64,000 nucleotides of DNA from Golubevia sp. BC0850 (Eukaryota; Basidiomycota; Exobasidiomycetes; Golubeviales; Golubeviaceae): the NCBI GenBank assembly GCA_012976225.1, contig JAAVVG010000002.1, positions 1,817,823 through 1,881,822 on the forward strand, written 5' to 3'. The stretch's first letter is position 1, and each line of letters opens with the position of its first letter. The position numbers were made by a program, and so were the translations under genes. The notes beneath the pieces were generated by a model. That model was not told the origin of the DNA. It saw nothing but the letters and a program-made list of their open reading frames with translations, and searched no databases. Positions 21,629 to 32,798 of the stretch are shown here, one piece after another.

Positions 21629-23290
21629 ATGCTGTTATCTAACTCCATCCACATTTCCACCTCTCCATCATGCTCTCCTACCTCCTCTGCCTCTACCACC
21701 TCTACTCCTCCCTGCCTGCCGCCTTCGGCCATAATTCGATTTCGATCCTCAACCAAACAACGAAGCAAACTTTCACTCTCTTTTGAACCTCAATTTGAAT
21801 CAAATCCAATTCAATTCATTCAATCAATCCAACCGCATCAACCTTGCATTCTACCTTCACCCTCAGATTCAATCATGCCCAATTCCAACTCTTCACCATC
21901 TTTACGCAGACATGTGTTAGTCAGAAATGCTGTCTTATCATCAATCAGACAAGATAGAGATCAAAGGTTAAATCTATTAAAGCAAGCTTATTATCTACCA
22001 GACGAAGAGGAAGACAAAGCTTGGATGCCATCATCAAATACGGGTCCAAACGTTGAAATGAAACAAGAGGATTCAGAAATGAGTGAGAATTCAAATGTGT
22101 TAAGAGAAGCTAGGGAAGAAGTGAAGAGGGAGATGAAGAGAGAATTGAAAGTGAGGAATCCAACAGTGATCATGGTCGAAAGCGGCAGTTCCTCGGAAAG
22201 TGATGGAGATGATTCTGGAGATGAATCAGATGAATCAATGGAAGATATTGAAGAGTACTACAGACTTAGAAATCAAAGGTTTAATGAAACAGTTCAGGTT
22301 TCAAAGATCTTACCCGAAGCACCAAGACGTTCGATGGCTAGTTTATCTGGTTCTGCTTCCGTCAAACCTCTATCCTCAACTTCTATCCAACCTGCTTCGA
22401 GTATCCCACTACCCAGACCTTCTGCCAGTCCAGTCAAAACCTCTAGACCCGGTTTAACTCCAGTCCAATCCAGACCGTCAATGCCTACTAGACCTTCAGC
22501 TTCTCCTGTTCAGTCAGTTCGTCCCACGTTAACTAGACCTTCTTTGTCATTACTGCAAGAGATAGCTCAAAGTTCGACATTCTCAGCTCAAGTCGAAGTT
22601 TCAAGTCAGGAGAGACCAACCGTCACTTCAAGACCTTCTCTACAACAAAGACCAGGTAGACCGGGTTTGCAAAGAAATGTTCAAGTCAATGAAATCCAAT
22701 CCATTATCAAAGAAGAAGCAGCTCAAGCTGAGAAATCTGTCGCATTGGTTTCTGAACTTGTAAAGAAGGATCAAGAAGATGTTGAAAATGATAAATTAGC
22801 TGCTCCTTATTCCCAATTGGATTCAACTTCCACTTTCAACGCTCAGGGTTCATCAACTTCAATTGGAATGTCAATGGGAAGAAGGAATTCAGAAGAAAGA
22901 AAAGAAGAAGAATGGTTTGATGATTTATTGAATGAATTAGGAAACAATGGGATGAAGCAGATGAAGCAAGGAGATGGTTCAAATCAAGAAATGAATTCAC
23001 TTTCTGATTCAGATTATTCTTCCTTTGATGAGGACGAAGATGAAGATGACAATAGAGAAGAAATCGAATCTGATTCTACTACTCCACCAACTTCTGATCA
23101 AGGAACTTCCAAATCAAATCCAGTTTCCAAATCTTCTAATGAATTCACTGATTCTGAAATGGATACTGAAATGAGTTTATCTGATCAAATCTCAAGTTGG
23201 AGAAATCATCATTGTTCACCTCAAAATGATGAAAGCTTAAAAGAAGTCAAAATGGAAGTAGACGCTATTCCTTATGCCTCTTTGATCTAA
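21629..23290 (+). CDS. Acidic Ser-rich protein of unknown function
   Basis: Single-exon frame of 553 codons; the ATG at 21875 may be the true start, since the first 82 codons look like translated leader (Ser/Pro/Ile-rich). From there the protein is 471 aa. It starts with SLRRHVLVRNAVLSS and a basic-helical segment (RDQRLNLLKQAYY), then an acidic stretch (SSSESDGDDSGDESDE) near 190-205. Pro-Ser-Arg repeats of the type RPSASPV recur around 265-300. The tail is again acidic, with SDSDYSSFDEDEDED. I do not recognise the family. The composition suggests a nuclear or cytoplasmic phosphoprotein. Clean length without stops and consistent codon use make it real. Confidence 0.75.
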   Translation: MLLSNSIHISTSPSCSPTSSASTTSTPPCLPPSAIIRFRSSTKQRSKLSLSFEPQFESNPIQFIQSIQPHQPCILPSPSDSIMPNSNSSPSLRRHVLVRNAVLSSIRQDRDQRLNLLKQAYYLPDEEEDKAWMPSSNTGPNVEMKQEDSEMSENSNVLREAREEVKREMKRELKVRNPTVIMVESGSSSESDGDDSGDESDESMEDIEEYYRLRNQRFNETVQVSKILPEAPRRSMASLSGSASVKPLSSTSIQPASSIPLPRPSASPVKTSRPGLTPVQSRPSMPTRPSASPVQSVRPTLTRPSLSLLQEIAQSSTFSAQVEVSSQERPTVTSRPSLQQRPGRPGLQRNVQVNEIQSIIKEEAAQAEKSVALVSELVKKDQEDVENDKLAAPYSQLDSTSTFNAQGSSTSIGMSMGRRNSEERKEEEWFDDLLNELGNNGMKQMKQGDGSNQEMNSLSDSDYSSFDEDEDEDDNREEIESDSTTPPTSDQGTSKSNPVSKSSNEFTDSEMDTEMSLSDQISSWRNHHCSPQNDESLKEVKMEVDAIPYASLI

Positions 23291-23911
23291 AGTTCAAGTT
23301 CAAATCTCATTCAAGTTGTCTCTTCTCTTCATCCTTTAAATGGTCTCTCAAACATCCTCCAAATCAACCAAAAACTTACAGTCACCGCTCCACTCGTCTC
23401 GCATTCCATTCTCTCTCTCAACTCTGCTCCATCTTTGTCTCGCCCATTTTCTCCACTCTTACTCTACAAACCTTCATCTTTGCAAACCCGAACATGATAT
23501 CCTCAAACCTATAACATAAGCTAAAGTTTCTTTTTTATTTTGCTCACTTCGTCTCTCCAACGGTCTCTCTTTGTCATTCCTCTCTTCCCCCTCCTACCCT
23601 AATTTAACACTTTTATCTGCTGTTTTTCTTTCGCTGCAATTTTCTCTTTCTCATGAAACCTACTCTGCTTTTTTACGTTACTACATTAACCTTACAATTT
23701 GTTTTTCGTTTGCCCCACTCTGCTCACATCCGTTCCGAACCAAATCAAATTGAATCGAATCGAATCCTCTTGTTCAGCGTGATTTGGAATTTTTCCACAA
23801 AAGTCGAGAAAAAGTGGAAGCAGAAAAAACAAAATACTAATCAAATTCCATAGCCAATAAAAAATACATGGTGAAATACTCGGAAAAGATCGTTAAGAGG
23901 TTGGATCATGG

Positions 23912-26774
23912 CTAAGCCCTCCCGTCGTACAGCGTCGTCTCATCTAGTCTATCTTCGCCAAGTTCCAGCCTGTGATACGTTCGGACTTTTTCACCATAAT
24001 CAGTGATTTCAAAAACCCTAGCTCTTCGTTGAAGGCCAAGCAAGCCATACCCAGCGAACGAGCTTCCTCCATTCTTCACGGAAAGAAAAGAGAGAGAGAG
24101 AGTCAAAAGAGAGGTTCTCCCAAAGTAGTTTCCCTGAAAAATCGCAAGGAAAAACACTCACAAAGCAAATCCAAATTCCTGTCACAGATCTACAATCACT
24201 ATTGAGATGATTATGCCCGTGGGAGATGACTTTTACGTCTCTTGAGGTTTTTTGGGCGATGAGTCTTGAGACGAAGGAAAAGAATTTGAGTTCAGATACT
24301 GATCTAAGATCGCTCCGCCTCTTGATTGACTCACGCATCAAAGAATCCAGCTTCACTCTGAGCGCCTTCGGAAGTAGCTTTCTCCTTCCTCTCACCTACA
24401 ATCATTTCCTTTCCACTTGAATCCTTATCAACAGCAGCAAAAGCTTCTGGTAAAGGAATATGAATAAAAGCCATCGCAGCAGGTTTTTCCAATCTTCTAC
24501 CTTGATCAGCTTTCCCATCCCAAGTTCCATCTCCCTGAGGAACTCTCACTTCCATTCCATGTTTCCTTTCCATCTTTCGACTCCTCTTTTTCCAAGTGTT
24601 ATCCAAGTCTTTTTCTCCATCTCTCATAAAAGGTCTATAAGTCGCTTTGACTTTTTCACTCGTAGATAGAAACCACTGAATTTGATCTTTATGAATGAAA
24701 TCATACTTGTCTTTTTCGAAAGGATTGAACTTACTCTTTGGAGCTAAATCACCGGAATCTAAGAAATAGAGAGTAAACAAATGAGAAAGTTCTCCTGTCA
24801 CTCCGTTGACTTTACCAGTTGCTGAGGTTGAGAAAGGAGAGTAAAGATTGACGTAGTAGTTACCTGACCCTTGACCATTTTGTAAATCTAAAGGACCAGG
24901 TAAGACGTAAGAATAAGGAAGGTAGGAAAGGAGATTCACCTGTTGTCTCCGGGTGAGCTTGTTAGATTGAGCATCGTGATTCCCTAGAATAGCCGTCCAA
25001 GGGATTTTACGTGAAATCACTGGGTCGAGAACTTTGGGGAGAACAGATCGAACATCCCAAGATGTACCTTGTCCATTGAGTTGATCTCCGGAGAAGACTG
25101 AAAGAGAGAGGAGAGAGAAATCAGGAACACTACGCGACAGTTTGACTCTCTCTCTCTCTCTCTCTTTTGAATGACACTTCTTACAAACTCACCAACCAAA
25201 TCTGGCTTTTCTTCATCCAACCATCTTGAAATCATCTTCAAAGTGGTGTCATCTCCCACGCAATCTTTGAATCCAACTTCCCTACATACCTCATGACCGA
25301 CTGAGAAATGAAGATCAGAGAGCTGAAGGATCTTGAACTTGCCTTTGGAGTTGAACTTCAATCTCTCCTTCGGCGGTGGAGCGATAGGCTTTCTTCTGAT
25401 AAGGAGTGAGACTTCGTTTTGAGCCAAAGAAGGTTCTGGAGGTGAGATCTGACCAGCCAAGGTGAATCCTGGGAAAGCTGGACCTGGACCGTACTGTTGG
25501 AAGAGGGAAATGGGTTAGGAGAAAGGGATGAAACAGCTCAATAAACTGCTTTCGTGTCATTTCACACTTTCCCAAGAGACTCACCATGATATCCAATTCA
25601 GTCAAAGCATCTTTCTCCGCATAACCACCTCCTTGACCAAAGATAGGTCTCCCAAGAGAATCATATTCCACCTTGACCTCCTCAACTTTCTCAATCGGTC
25701 TACCCAAGCTGTCCAATTCGACCTCTTTCTCTTCCTTCCCACCAAAAGTCTTAAAATATAGATGTAAAGGTTTTTCCTTGCCCCACATACTAGTCATCAT
25801 CTTAGTTCTCAAATCATTTTTAACTCGATGCCAACCAAGATTACCATCAGGTCTTTCCGAACCTTCTTCAACCAATTTGATTTCCGTAATCTTCCTAACA
25901 TCACTTCTTCTAGATCTTCTATAGAAAATGAATTTCTGTTCTAAGGAATTGAAAAGGTTTGAAAGTCCACCGGTTGCGAAAGTACCTATTGCGCTTTTTG
26001 GATCAAGAGCTCTGTCCACTTTTACCCATTTTCCATATTTAGAATCTGTTTCTGGATTGGTTGGTGGGGTACAATCTACTAATGGAAGACAGGTTCGAAT
26101 TTCTATGTCTGTTAGAGGGGCAGGATTTGGTACAATCGGAGCGTATTGATCTAGCGGGAAGCTCGCTGATTGGGGAGGGAGATTAGGGGAGACGAGTAGA
26201 TGAGAAGAGGAGCGGCTCATCAGTCAGGTCCTGGACATCTAATTGAAGTGCTTTTCTTTTAATTGTTGTTGATTTGAACCTTGATGTTGAGTAGTCTTTG
26301 AAGTGGGACGTCCCCACCTGGTCAGCTGTTCAATTGACAAAGCTCTGACTACAATCCCACTCTCTCCTACGTGCATCCCTTTGCGAAACTAGGTCGATTT
26401 ATAATACTCACGTCCATAATCGGGACCATCAGAAAGATTTCCTCCCATAGCAAGCTCCTTGCCTCCTTCTCCTTGCACTACCGATTGAACGGACTTCGAC
26501 TTGGTTTGACCATAGAGAGGTTCATCCTTCTGCCAACCTATCCAACGAGAGGCAGCTGGAGTTGTATTGTGTCCCATAAAGTATATGACTGAGAAAGAAG
26601 AGATGAGATGAGGAGAGGTAAAGTCAGAGGGTCCTAGCCTCTAGCCCAATGATTAGCATTCTCTATCTGATACTCACTACTTAGAAACCAAATGAAACCG
26701 AAAGTGAGAGCCAAAGTCCTGAAAGCAGGTCTTTGAATTCTAGGCGGTTTCGAAGACCTAGAAAGGGCTGGCAT
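23912..26774 (-). CDS. DCR2: Dcr2-type metallophosphatase, type II membrane protein
   Basis: Calcineurin-like phosphatase of the Dcr2 group; yeast Dcr2 acts on Sic1 and in the unfolded-protein response. Minus-strand exons are 26774-26678, 26588-26412, 26165-25585, 25493-25193, 25097-24335, 24240-24162 and 24073-23912, giving 719 aa. A single N-terminal membrane anchor, TLALTFGFIWFLS with IIYFM, lies at about residues 22-40. Metal-site motifs are LQLSDLHFSVG near 335, FSGDQLNG near 387, LGNHDAQ near 423 and ISHGHNH near 645-651. The last exons give GGSSFAGYG and the family tail. All seven exon joins are phase-consistent. The start is 219 bp from the divergent NCA2. Confidence 0.92.
25146..25168. 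repeat. CT microsatellite in DCR2 intron
   Basis: A run of about eleven CT units lies inside the fourth DCR2 intron (GA on the transcribed strand). A similar CT run is in ATP3 intron 5 at about 56919-56938. Such tracts are common in introns here and are likely length-variable. Confidence 0.8.
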
Positions 26775-26964
26775 ACCTGCGAAACAGCTTCTTTCTGCTC
26801 AGATGATACGATGTTGCGGGTGGTGGAGACGGTGTTGAAACGTTGAAAGGTTCTGCTTCACAAGCTTCACTTCTTCTCTCACTCTCTTGACTTTCTCCTC
26901 TATTTGTTGGCTTTGACTCTCAAGTCGACAAGTGATTCCACCTCTAGACTCAGATTCAACTGGC

Positions 26965-26987
26965 AGTACTAGTACTAGTACAGTACT
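26965..26987. repeat. GTAC palindrome cluster before NCA2
   Basis: The text AGTACTAGTACT is a perfect palindrome, followed by AGTACAGTACT, ending six bases before the NCA2 ATG. It could form a small hairpin in the leader. Role unknown. Confidence 0.7.
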
Positions 26988-26993
26988 TACAGA

Positions 26994-29714
26994 ATGGCAT
27001 CTTCTTCATCATCTTCATCATCTTCGTTCGCGTTGGATAGATTAGAATCGCTTTCGAACGAGTTGGATGAGATTTCATTCTTGAACAGAAAGTTGATTCA
27101 CTCAAAGACTAACAGTCAACTCAAATCATCATCAACATCAACAAGTGAAAGTTTTAATAAAGATTCAAGTCAAGATTTAGATTCCATTCTCAACTTTGAC
27201 TTTGTTTCCATTTCAAATGATTCCAACAAGACACAACACTCCAAATCAACTTTACCAACTCTTCAAATCTTAAAATCTTCTTTGGATCAACTTGTAAAAC
27301 AAACTTCGACTTCTTCCACCCCGTCAATCCAAACTGCAGAGGATGACGAGGATCTAATCCCTCTAGCTAGAATCGTCTACGCAACTTTATCTTTAACTCT
27401 GGAAACCCTTCTGAATCAAGCTGAACAAGTTCAAGATCAAGCTTTTTATTGGACAAAGGTTGAAGATTCCACTTCCAGTACTCTACTTTATCTGATCCAA
27501 AGTTAGTATAGCTTCCACATCGAAAGAACTGAACTTGATCCCTCTGACCCTCCCTGATCTTTCCTGTTTCTCCTCTGTCAGCCCTACCTCATCGAATCCT
27601 GTCCCTGATTCGAGCCAGCATTTCCATCGCAACTGAAAATGCAAGGCAGACTCTAACTTCAGCGACGAGTTCAAACTCTCCGACTTTCGATAGAGAAACT
27701 ATCAAGAAGACTTTGAATGCTTTGAAGAATTCTCCAATCTTGGTTATTGGGACTTTATTTCCTGAAGCTGTTCCTCATGGAAGAGAAGAGGGAGAGAGTG
27801 GAAACCTAACACTAATGGGAGAAGATGTAGATTCCACTTCCAATTTTAATCAGTCAAGATCAAAATCCAAACCTAAACTTTCATCTGGATTCTTAATTCC
27901 TGGAATTCCAATTTTGAGAATTCCAACTTCGAATGGTCTGTTGAGACTTTCACCACTTAGATTGACCAGACATGAAGCAAAGATTAAGAGAACAAAGGTT
28001 TTGAAGAAAAGAGATGAATTGGCTGAAAGGTTAGGGATGGTAGCTAAGATTTCTAATGGTTTTAAAGGAAATGGAGAATTTGGAAATGAGGGGAAAGAGA
28101 AAAGAAACCTCGATCTTCATGTTGAGGGGAAGGGAGAAGGAGAGATTAGTATCGATCAAGAACTTCAAGAGAGGAACCTGAAAGTAGAATTAAAGATCTT
28201 GAAATCGGATCTAGACTCTAAATTGAAAATCATCGAAAAGGTTCTTGGAGGAAATGGAATCCAAGAGAAGGAGATCAATTCGAAGAATTTAGATTCGATT
28301 TCAACTATTTCATTGACTTCTAGATTATCATCACTTCTTCAAACTTCCCTTCCAACTCAAATTTCATCTTTGGATTCAGTACTGTCACCTTCTCCCAAAG
28401 GTTTGTCACCTCCAACCTATCTCACCAGAATCTGGCCAAACCTAATTTTAATTCCTTTAACTTCTTTAATCACCATTAGATTGGTACTAAAAAATTGGTC
28501 TTCAGTAGTAGAAAGTCTAGTAGAAGGTAAAGAAACTTTGATTGGATTTTTCAGGAATTGGTGTTATGAACCTTTATTGAAATTGGCTGAGACGGTTCGA
28601 GTGGGAGATAAAGGTGAAGGAATGATAGTCTCTAAAGAAAGTTTGAGAAGCGATTTGGAATCTTTACAGAGAATGGTGGTTGATTTTGCTGTGGAAAGGA
28701 ATGGAAGTAAGTTGGGAGAGGATGGTTTGAAGGAATTGAAAAGAAGAGTTGGAGAAGGTGATTTGAGTGAAGTCATGAAGGTTTATGAAGGAGAGTTAAA
28801 GGTGAGTGTTCCTCTTATTTTCTGAAATTCCCGCTAGAATCGGCTCTCCAGAGAAAATCTTCTGACTTGCTTTCTGCCTCACGACACTCATTCCGACCTC
28901 TGTTTGGGAAATTCCCTCCTCTTGTCGTCCTAGTCACCAATCTCCTCTCTCGTCAAAGGCTCTCTTCTCAGGTCTCTCTTGATTCAAATCCAGAAATCAA
29001 AGGTAGATTTAGAATTGGCAATGTCTGGAATCGATCGTCTTCTCAAATCCCAAGAGCTCTTGTTCGGTGCTGTTGGAATTGCTCCTGCATTTTTGATCCT
29101 TTGGGGAATGAAGAATGGTCTCAACAAACTGCTTTCAGGCGACACAGGTGCGACCGGAGAAGAAAGAAGAATGGCTTGGGAAGCTATGAGGTGAGTTTTC
29201 ATTTGTTTTTTGGATATTGTTGCGCTCTCGAGTAGTCCGTCTTTGCTTTAGAGTTAAAGGGTTTCTCAAGTCTGATACTCTTTCCCTTCCCTTCGTCTTT
29301 TCCTCCCTCAAAAATAGACGCATAGATAGACTATTGTCCTCAACTTCAACATCCTCTACCTCATCTTCTTCGCTCTCACCTTTGTCACATGGTCTATTAC
29401 TATTAGACCTTTCTCTACTTCGTAGGATCTCTCTTCCACTTCTAAGTTCTCATCCTTCCATCTCTTCAAGGAAAGGAAAGAACGGGAAACGAGTCGCTAA
29501 GAGATTGAGAGAACTTTGGATCGAAGACTTGAAGGAGCTGGAAGAAGTCGGTGGTCTCAATGAAAAAGATGGAGTTTATCAATCAGGGGGAACAAAAATC
29601 CCAAACGGAAATGCAGTTGGGAGGGGGGTGGTAGATGTTGGGATGGGCTATTTCAATAGAAGGACTGCTGTCGAGAGAATGTGGAATAGTTGGGGATCGA
29701 TTCTTAGTCTTTGA
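26994..29714 (+). CDS. NCA2: Nuclear control of ATPase protein 2
   Basis: NCA2 is a mitochondrial membrane protein; in yeast it affects expression of mitochondrial ATP6/ATP8 mRNA. Exons are 26994-27501, 27582-28801, 28934-29190 and 29318-29714, giving 793 aa. A Ser-rich start precedes helices with LARIVYATLSLTLE near 125. A membrane segment (PNLILIPLTSLITIRLV) lies near 452-470. The signature is formed by YEPLLKLAETVR near 520 and RSLLIQIQKSKVDLE near 588-602. A second membrane segment (LFGAVGIAPAFLILWG) follows at about 615-632. The acceptor at 28932-28933 was chosen because it gives SSLVKGSLLRSLLIQ, the conserved text. It ends 17 bp from the end of the antisense IDO relic. Confidence 0.92.
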
Positions 29715-29731
29715 GGTATCACAATCGGAAA

Positions 29732-30750
29732 TCAAAAATGCATCGTACGAATTTCTAGCACATTATCCAAGTTCGGTAGTACCGAGTCGTTAGCGCCAGA
29801 CTCTCCTCTGTAAAAGCGTGGAGTCGAATCAAAAGTTCCTTCGTAGACGACACCGTTGGGGAACAAGGGCGAGCTGCGAAGTAGAGAGAAAGAGGTAGAT
29901 GAAGAGGTAGACAGAGAATAAAAGGAATAGAGTTAGAGTTAGAGTCAGAATTAGAGAGGCAGAAAGAGAAGGGGGGTCAGAAAGAGCATTCGCAAGATCC
30001 TTCTAGAAACCAAACACTTGCCTTTGGAGCTGTTCCAAAGATGAAAGAACGGAAGTTTAGATAATCTTCCTTCTCAGATCTAGACCACATGGTCTCCATC
30101 GACTTGTTGATCTTTTGATAGGCTGCGAGTATATACAGTAGATCAGCTAGTGAGTTCTCGAAAGCTGGAACGTCTCCAGACATAGCAGCGTTGATACAGT
30201 CGTTAGTAGCTTTGACTACCAGACCAGAGTAAGAGACTATCTCGGTGTGAACTAGAATGAACCCTCTCTCAGAACCGGTTGGATCTTCGAAAGCTCTGAT
30301 GAGCTCGATTTGTGAGCTCGAGCAAATCGAAGCTGAAAGGACCAGCTGCTGCTGCTTCGCGTTCTTTCCTGGCTTCTTTGCGTACTCTTTCCCTTCCCTG
30401 GAGAAGTTATCGAGCTTTGGATCTGCTAGAAGTCTCTCCTGATCCGTAGCCATCTCAGCGCTGAGCTGACGTTGCGTCTCGATTGCGTAGCATTTAATCC
30501 AGTGAGCCATCGTTCCTTTCCCATGCTCTTCATGTTCTTCGTCCAAAGGTGTTGAGTCTAGTCCAGAGTCCAGTCTTAGTCTTAAGTCCAATCCTTGTCC
30601 AGGAAACGTAGTCTGATCTTTGACCCTCAAGTTACACAGTCTTGATTTCTTTCGGAGAAGGAAGTGAGTCAGGTTGGCCCCTGGACTGGCACAAAGTGGG
30701 GCTTCAAAGACACAGAAGGCGTCGCGAACGCGTCGAGAATGGTGGATCAC
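29732..30750 (-). pseudogene. Indoleamine 2,3-dioxygenase (IDO) relic
   Basis: IDO enzymes open the indole ring of tryptophan using haem. The minus-strand text shows the IDO core: GFILVHTEIVSYSG, MWSRSEKEDYLNFR, SFIFGTAPK, then, after a gap of about 150 nt, LFPNGVVYEG, FYRGESGANDS and LPNLDNVLE. Both ends are missing. About 200 N-terminal residues have no room, since the next gene upstream ends at 30986. The reading stops at 29732 before the C-terminal region that carries the proximal haem histidine. The join between FIFGTAPK and PLFPNG (acceptor at 29875-29874) is one base out of phase with every GT or GC donor I tried. The gene is therefore probably dead. Identity as IDO is strong; loss of function is inferred. 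Confidence 0.7.
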
Positions 30751-30985
30751 ACACTCTCTCCCCTCCCTTCTAGATCACTGCACTATCGAATTTGATCCAA
30801 AAGGATCTCAACTAAAAAGTTCGAGAGGAAGCTAAGAGAGAGAACAGCCGAAGAAAAAGCGCGAGCACCAACCCCTGGAAACTGAATACTGAATTACGAC
30901 TCCTGAGATCCTGAGAGAGCGAGAATGTGTATAATTTAATACAAGTAGAGAATGCAGAAGTAATTTCAAAAGAGAAGGGAGGCTT

Positions 30986-31576
30986 TTAACATTTTCCAGA
31001 ATCGATCGCGAAAGGTCCCTGTCGGTTTGAAGGGTGAAGAGGAGCTATTTAGCCTTCTCATTCGAAGATTCGGGAAAAAATTAATTAGTCTACTCACCCA
31101 TTTAGTGACCGTAACATGAGATTGGGAATTGGCTCCACTGTGGAAGTGATCGTGGACCTTGAGAGGCCAAGAAGGATTGCCACCAACGATTAGCATTCTC
31201 GCAATTCCTAGATCTCGATCAAAATACTCACGAGAATCGTATATTCATCTCCTCTCAATCCACAAGGGACTTTGACTCCATTGGCTTCAATCACGTAGGT
31301 GAAACCTTTTGCTCTGGTAGAGAATTGGCGACTTGACGCCTTGGACTTTCCTTCCCCTTCATAAGAGAAGGTGATGTAGTCTGTAGCGCTAGATTGACCA
31401 CTGATAGCTCTAAACTCTGCGTTGAAAGTCTTTCCGATCTTGGTGCCCGAAGATGGGGAACAGAGAGTGTCTTTTGGGCTGGCTGAACAGGGAGCTCTGG
31501 CGGTGGGTTGAGATTGAACTTGGAGGAGAGCGCTAGAGCTCCAGGCTAGGATGAGAGTGGAAATTATAGAACGCAT
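30986..31576 (-). CDS. Small secreted four-Cys protein, family member A
   Basis: Predicted 145-aa secreted protein from minus-strand exons 31576-31232, 31157-31098 and 31018-30986. Residues 1-22 are a signal peptide (core ISTLILAWSSSALL). Four cysteines are at 30, 39, 105 and 145, which could make two disulfides. The block C-x8-C then SPS, with GKTFNAEF, TDYITF, VIEANGVKVPCGLRG and final GPFAIDSGKC, matches a second gene at 51366-52088 in order and spacing. I know no named family for it. Exons 2 and 3 are short, and both were chosen because they produce the C-terminus shared with the paralogue. A TATTTAAA element lies about 115 nt upstream. Confidence 0.72.
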
Positions 31577-31689
31577 GCTTTCGGGTGCTAAGCCCAGCTT
31601 GGTTGGGAGTGCGAAAAGATGAACAAAGGGGGAGATGGGAATGATTAGGGAGAGAGTTGTGACGATTGACGACTGCTGAAGACCCTGGC

Positions 31690-31697
31690 TTTAAATA
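31690..31697 (-). promoter_or_regulatory. TATA-like element of secreted protein A
   Basis: Read on the minus strand it is TATTTAAA, about 115 nt before the ATG at 31576. Inferred from sequence and spacing; the paralogue at 52 kb has a better TATA box at a similar distance. Confidence 0.4.
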
Positions 31698-31924
31698 TCC
31701 TCTTCTCGATTGAGTGTGTTCAGCGTTCAGCGTTCAAGACACTCATTCTGAATCGGTCTGATTGATAACTGGAAAAGTTGACGACCAATCTAATCTGCGG
31801 AAGATGAAGGCACGTTGGGAGGTCTGACCCGATTCATAGAAGCACGGCTCTCCTCAACAACCCCTGATCTCGAAGAACTATGGCAGAACCCAAGTATCTT
31901 TTCAAATTTCTTCTTCTTCTTCAT

Positions 31925-31953
31925 CGAATTGAATTGAGTTGAATTGAATTGAA
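31925..31953. repeat. GAATT simple repeat
   Basis: Five copies of a GAATT-type unit (one GAGTT variant) in tandem, AT-rich, in intergenic DNA. Confidence 0.7.
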
Positions 31954-32580
31954 TAATTTTTTAGCGTCAAAGTGGCCTCTTGGTATAGACATAATGACGT
32001 GTCCTCGTAAGAGAACAAAAGTAGCTGAATACATGGCAAATAAAAGGAATCCGGGATTCGTCCTAGTCGAAGAGTTGCTGGCGTTGGTTCCGGTCTCCAT
32101 TGGGGTCGAACACGAGAAAGGTTTCCACCTAGCCGTAGCGCTGGCTCTCGATGGAGATCTCATTGCTCCCTCTGCTTCCACTCCAGAGGAGTCTTTCCTC
32201 GCTGATTCTGACCCCATAAAGTTCTATTAAGAATTTTTATTAATCCTGATTTGGCCGAGATTTGAGGTTGATAGTGAATTGAGAGTCTTTTGAGGCTTTG
32301 AAGGTCGAGCAGCTCGAAGTGTTGCTGTGGCTGAGGAGCAGCTAGCGAAAGGATCGAATGGTTGGTGTGATTGTGGCAGATAATAGAAGTGTTGAAGAGA
32401 CTAAACTTGTACTATTCAATGCTGAACAACGTACCTTGATGATTGAGTTGTCGATAAAAGCTTGTTGCAGTTCAGAGCAGGAAGAATTGTTTCTTCATCC
32501 CACCCACTCTGTCATGCGCACCTCTGCTAGAGCACCTCACTTACTGCTCGCCAGCCCCACTATTCAAAGATTACTTCTTC

Positions 32581-32610
32581 TTTTTTTTTCTTTTTTTTTC
32601 TTTTTTTTTG
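32581..32610. repeat. Poly-T tract with C interruptions
   Basis: Three blocks of about nine T separated by single C. On the minus strand this is a poly-A-like tract; it could be the remnant of a retroposed tail, but no element is attached. Confidence 0.6.
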
Positions 32611-32798
32611 TATAAACACTTGCGTACAGGCTCGGCTCTAAACGCGGTCTCCCTCGTGGACGCGTGGACGTGATAAAATAAACCAACCAACCAACTGTCT
32701 CGCTGTCTTTCGGAGCGTCCGGTAAGTCAGCTCATTGTCAGCTCACCTCACGCCCAGTAGCATCATCGTTCTCACCAGAATCTCTGCCTCTTTTACAG

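Larger units (their letters stand above)
31577..32798. other. Intergenic region with simple repeats
   Basis: About 1.2 kb between the start of the secreted gene and the broken F-box gene. TTTAAATA at 31690-31697 is a likely TATA element for the minus-strand gene. A GAATT-type repeat lies at about 31925-31953, and three T runs parted by single C lie at 32581-32610. Overlapping open frames on both strands at 31921-32230 have no recognised product. Confidence 0.45.

Noticed and set aside
26220-26260. ATG at 26220 (minus) as the start of DCR2
   Set aside because: Upstream exons give a membrane anchor and a continuous frame to 26774, and an acceptor at 26167-26166 joins them in phase.
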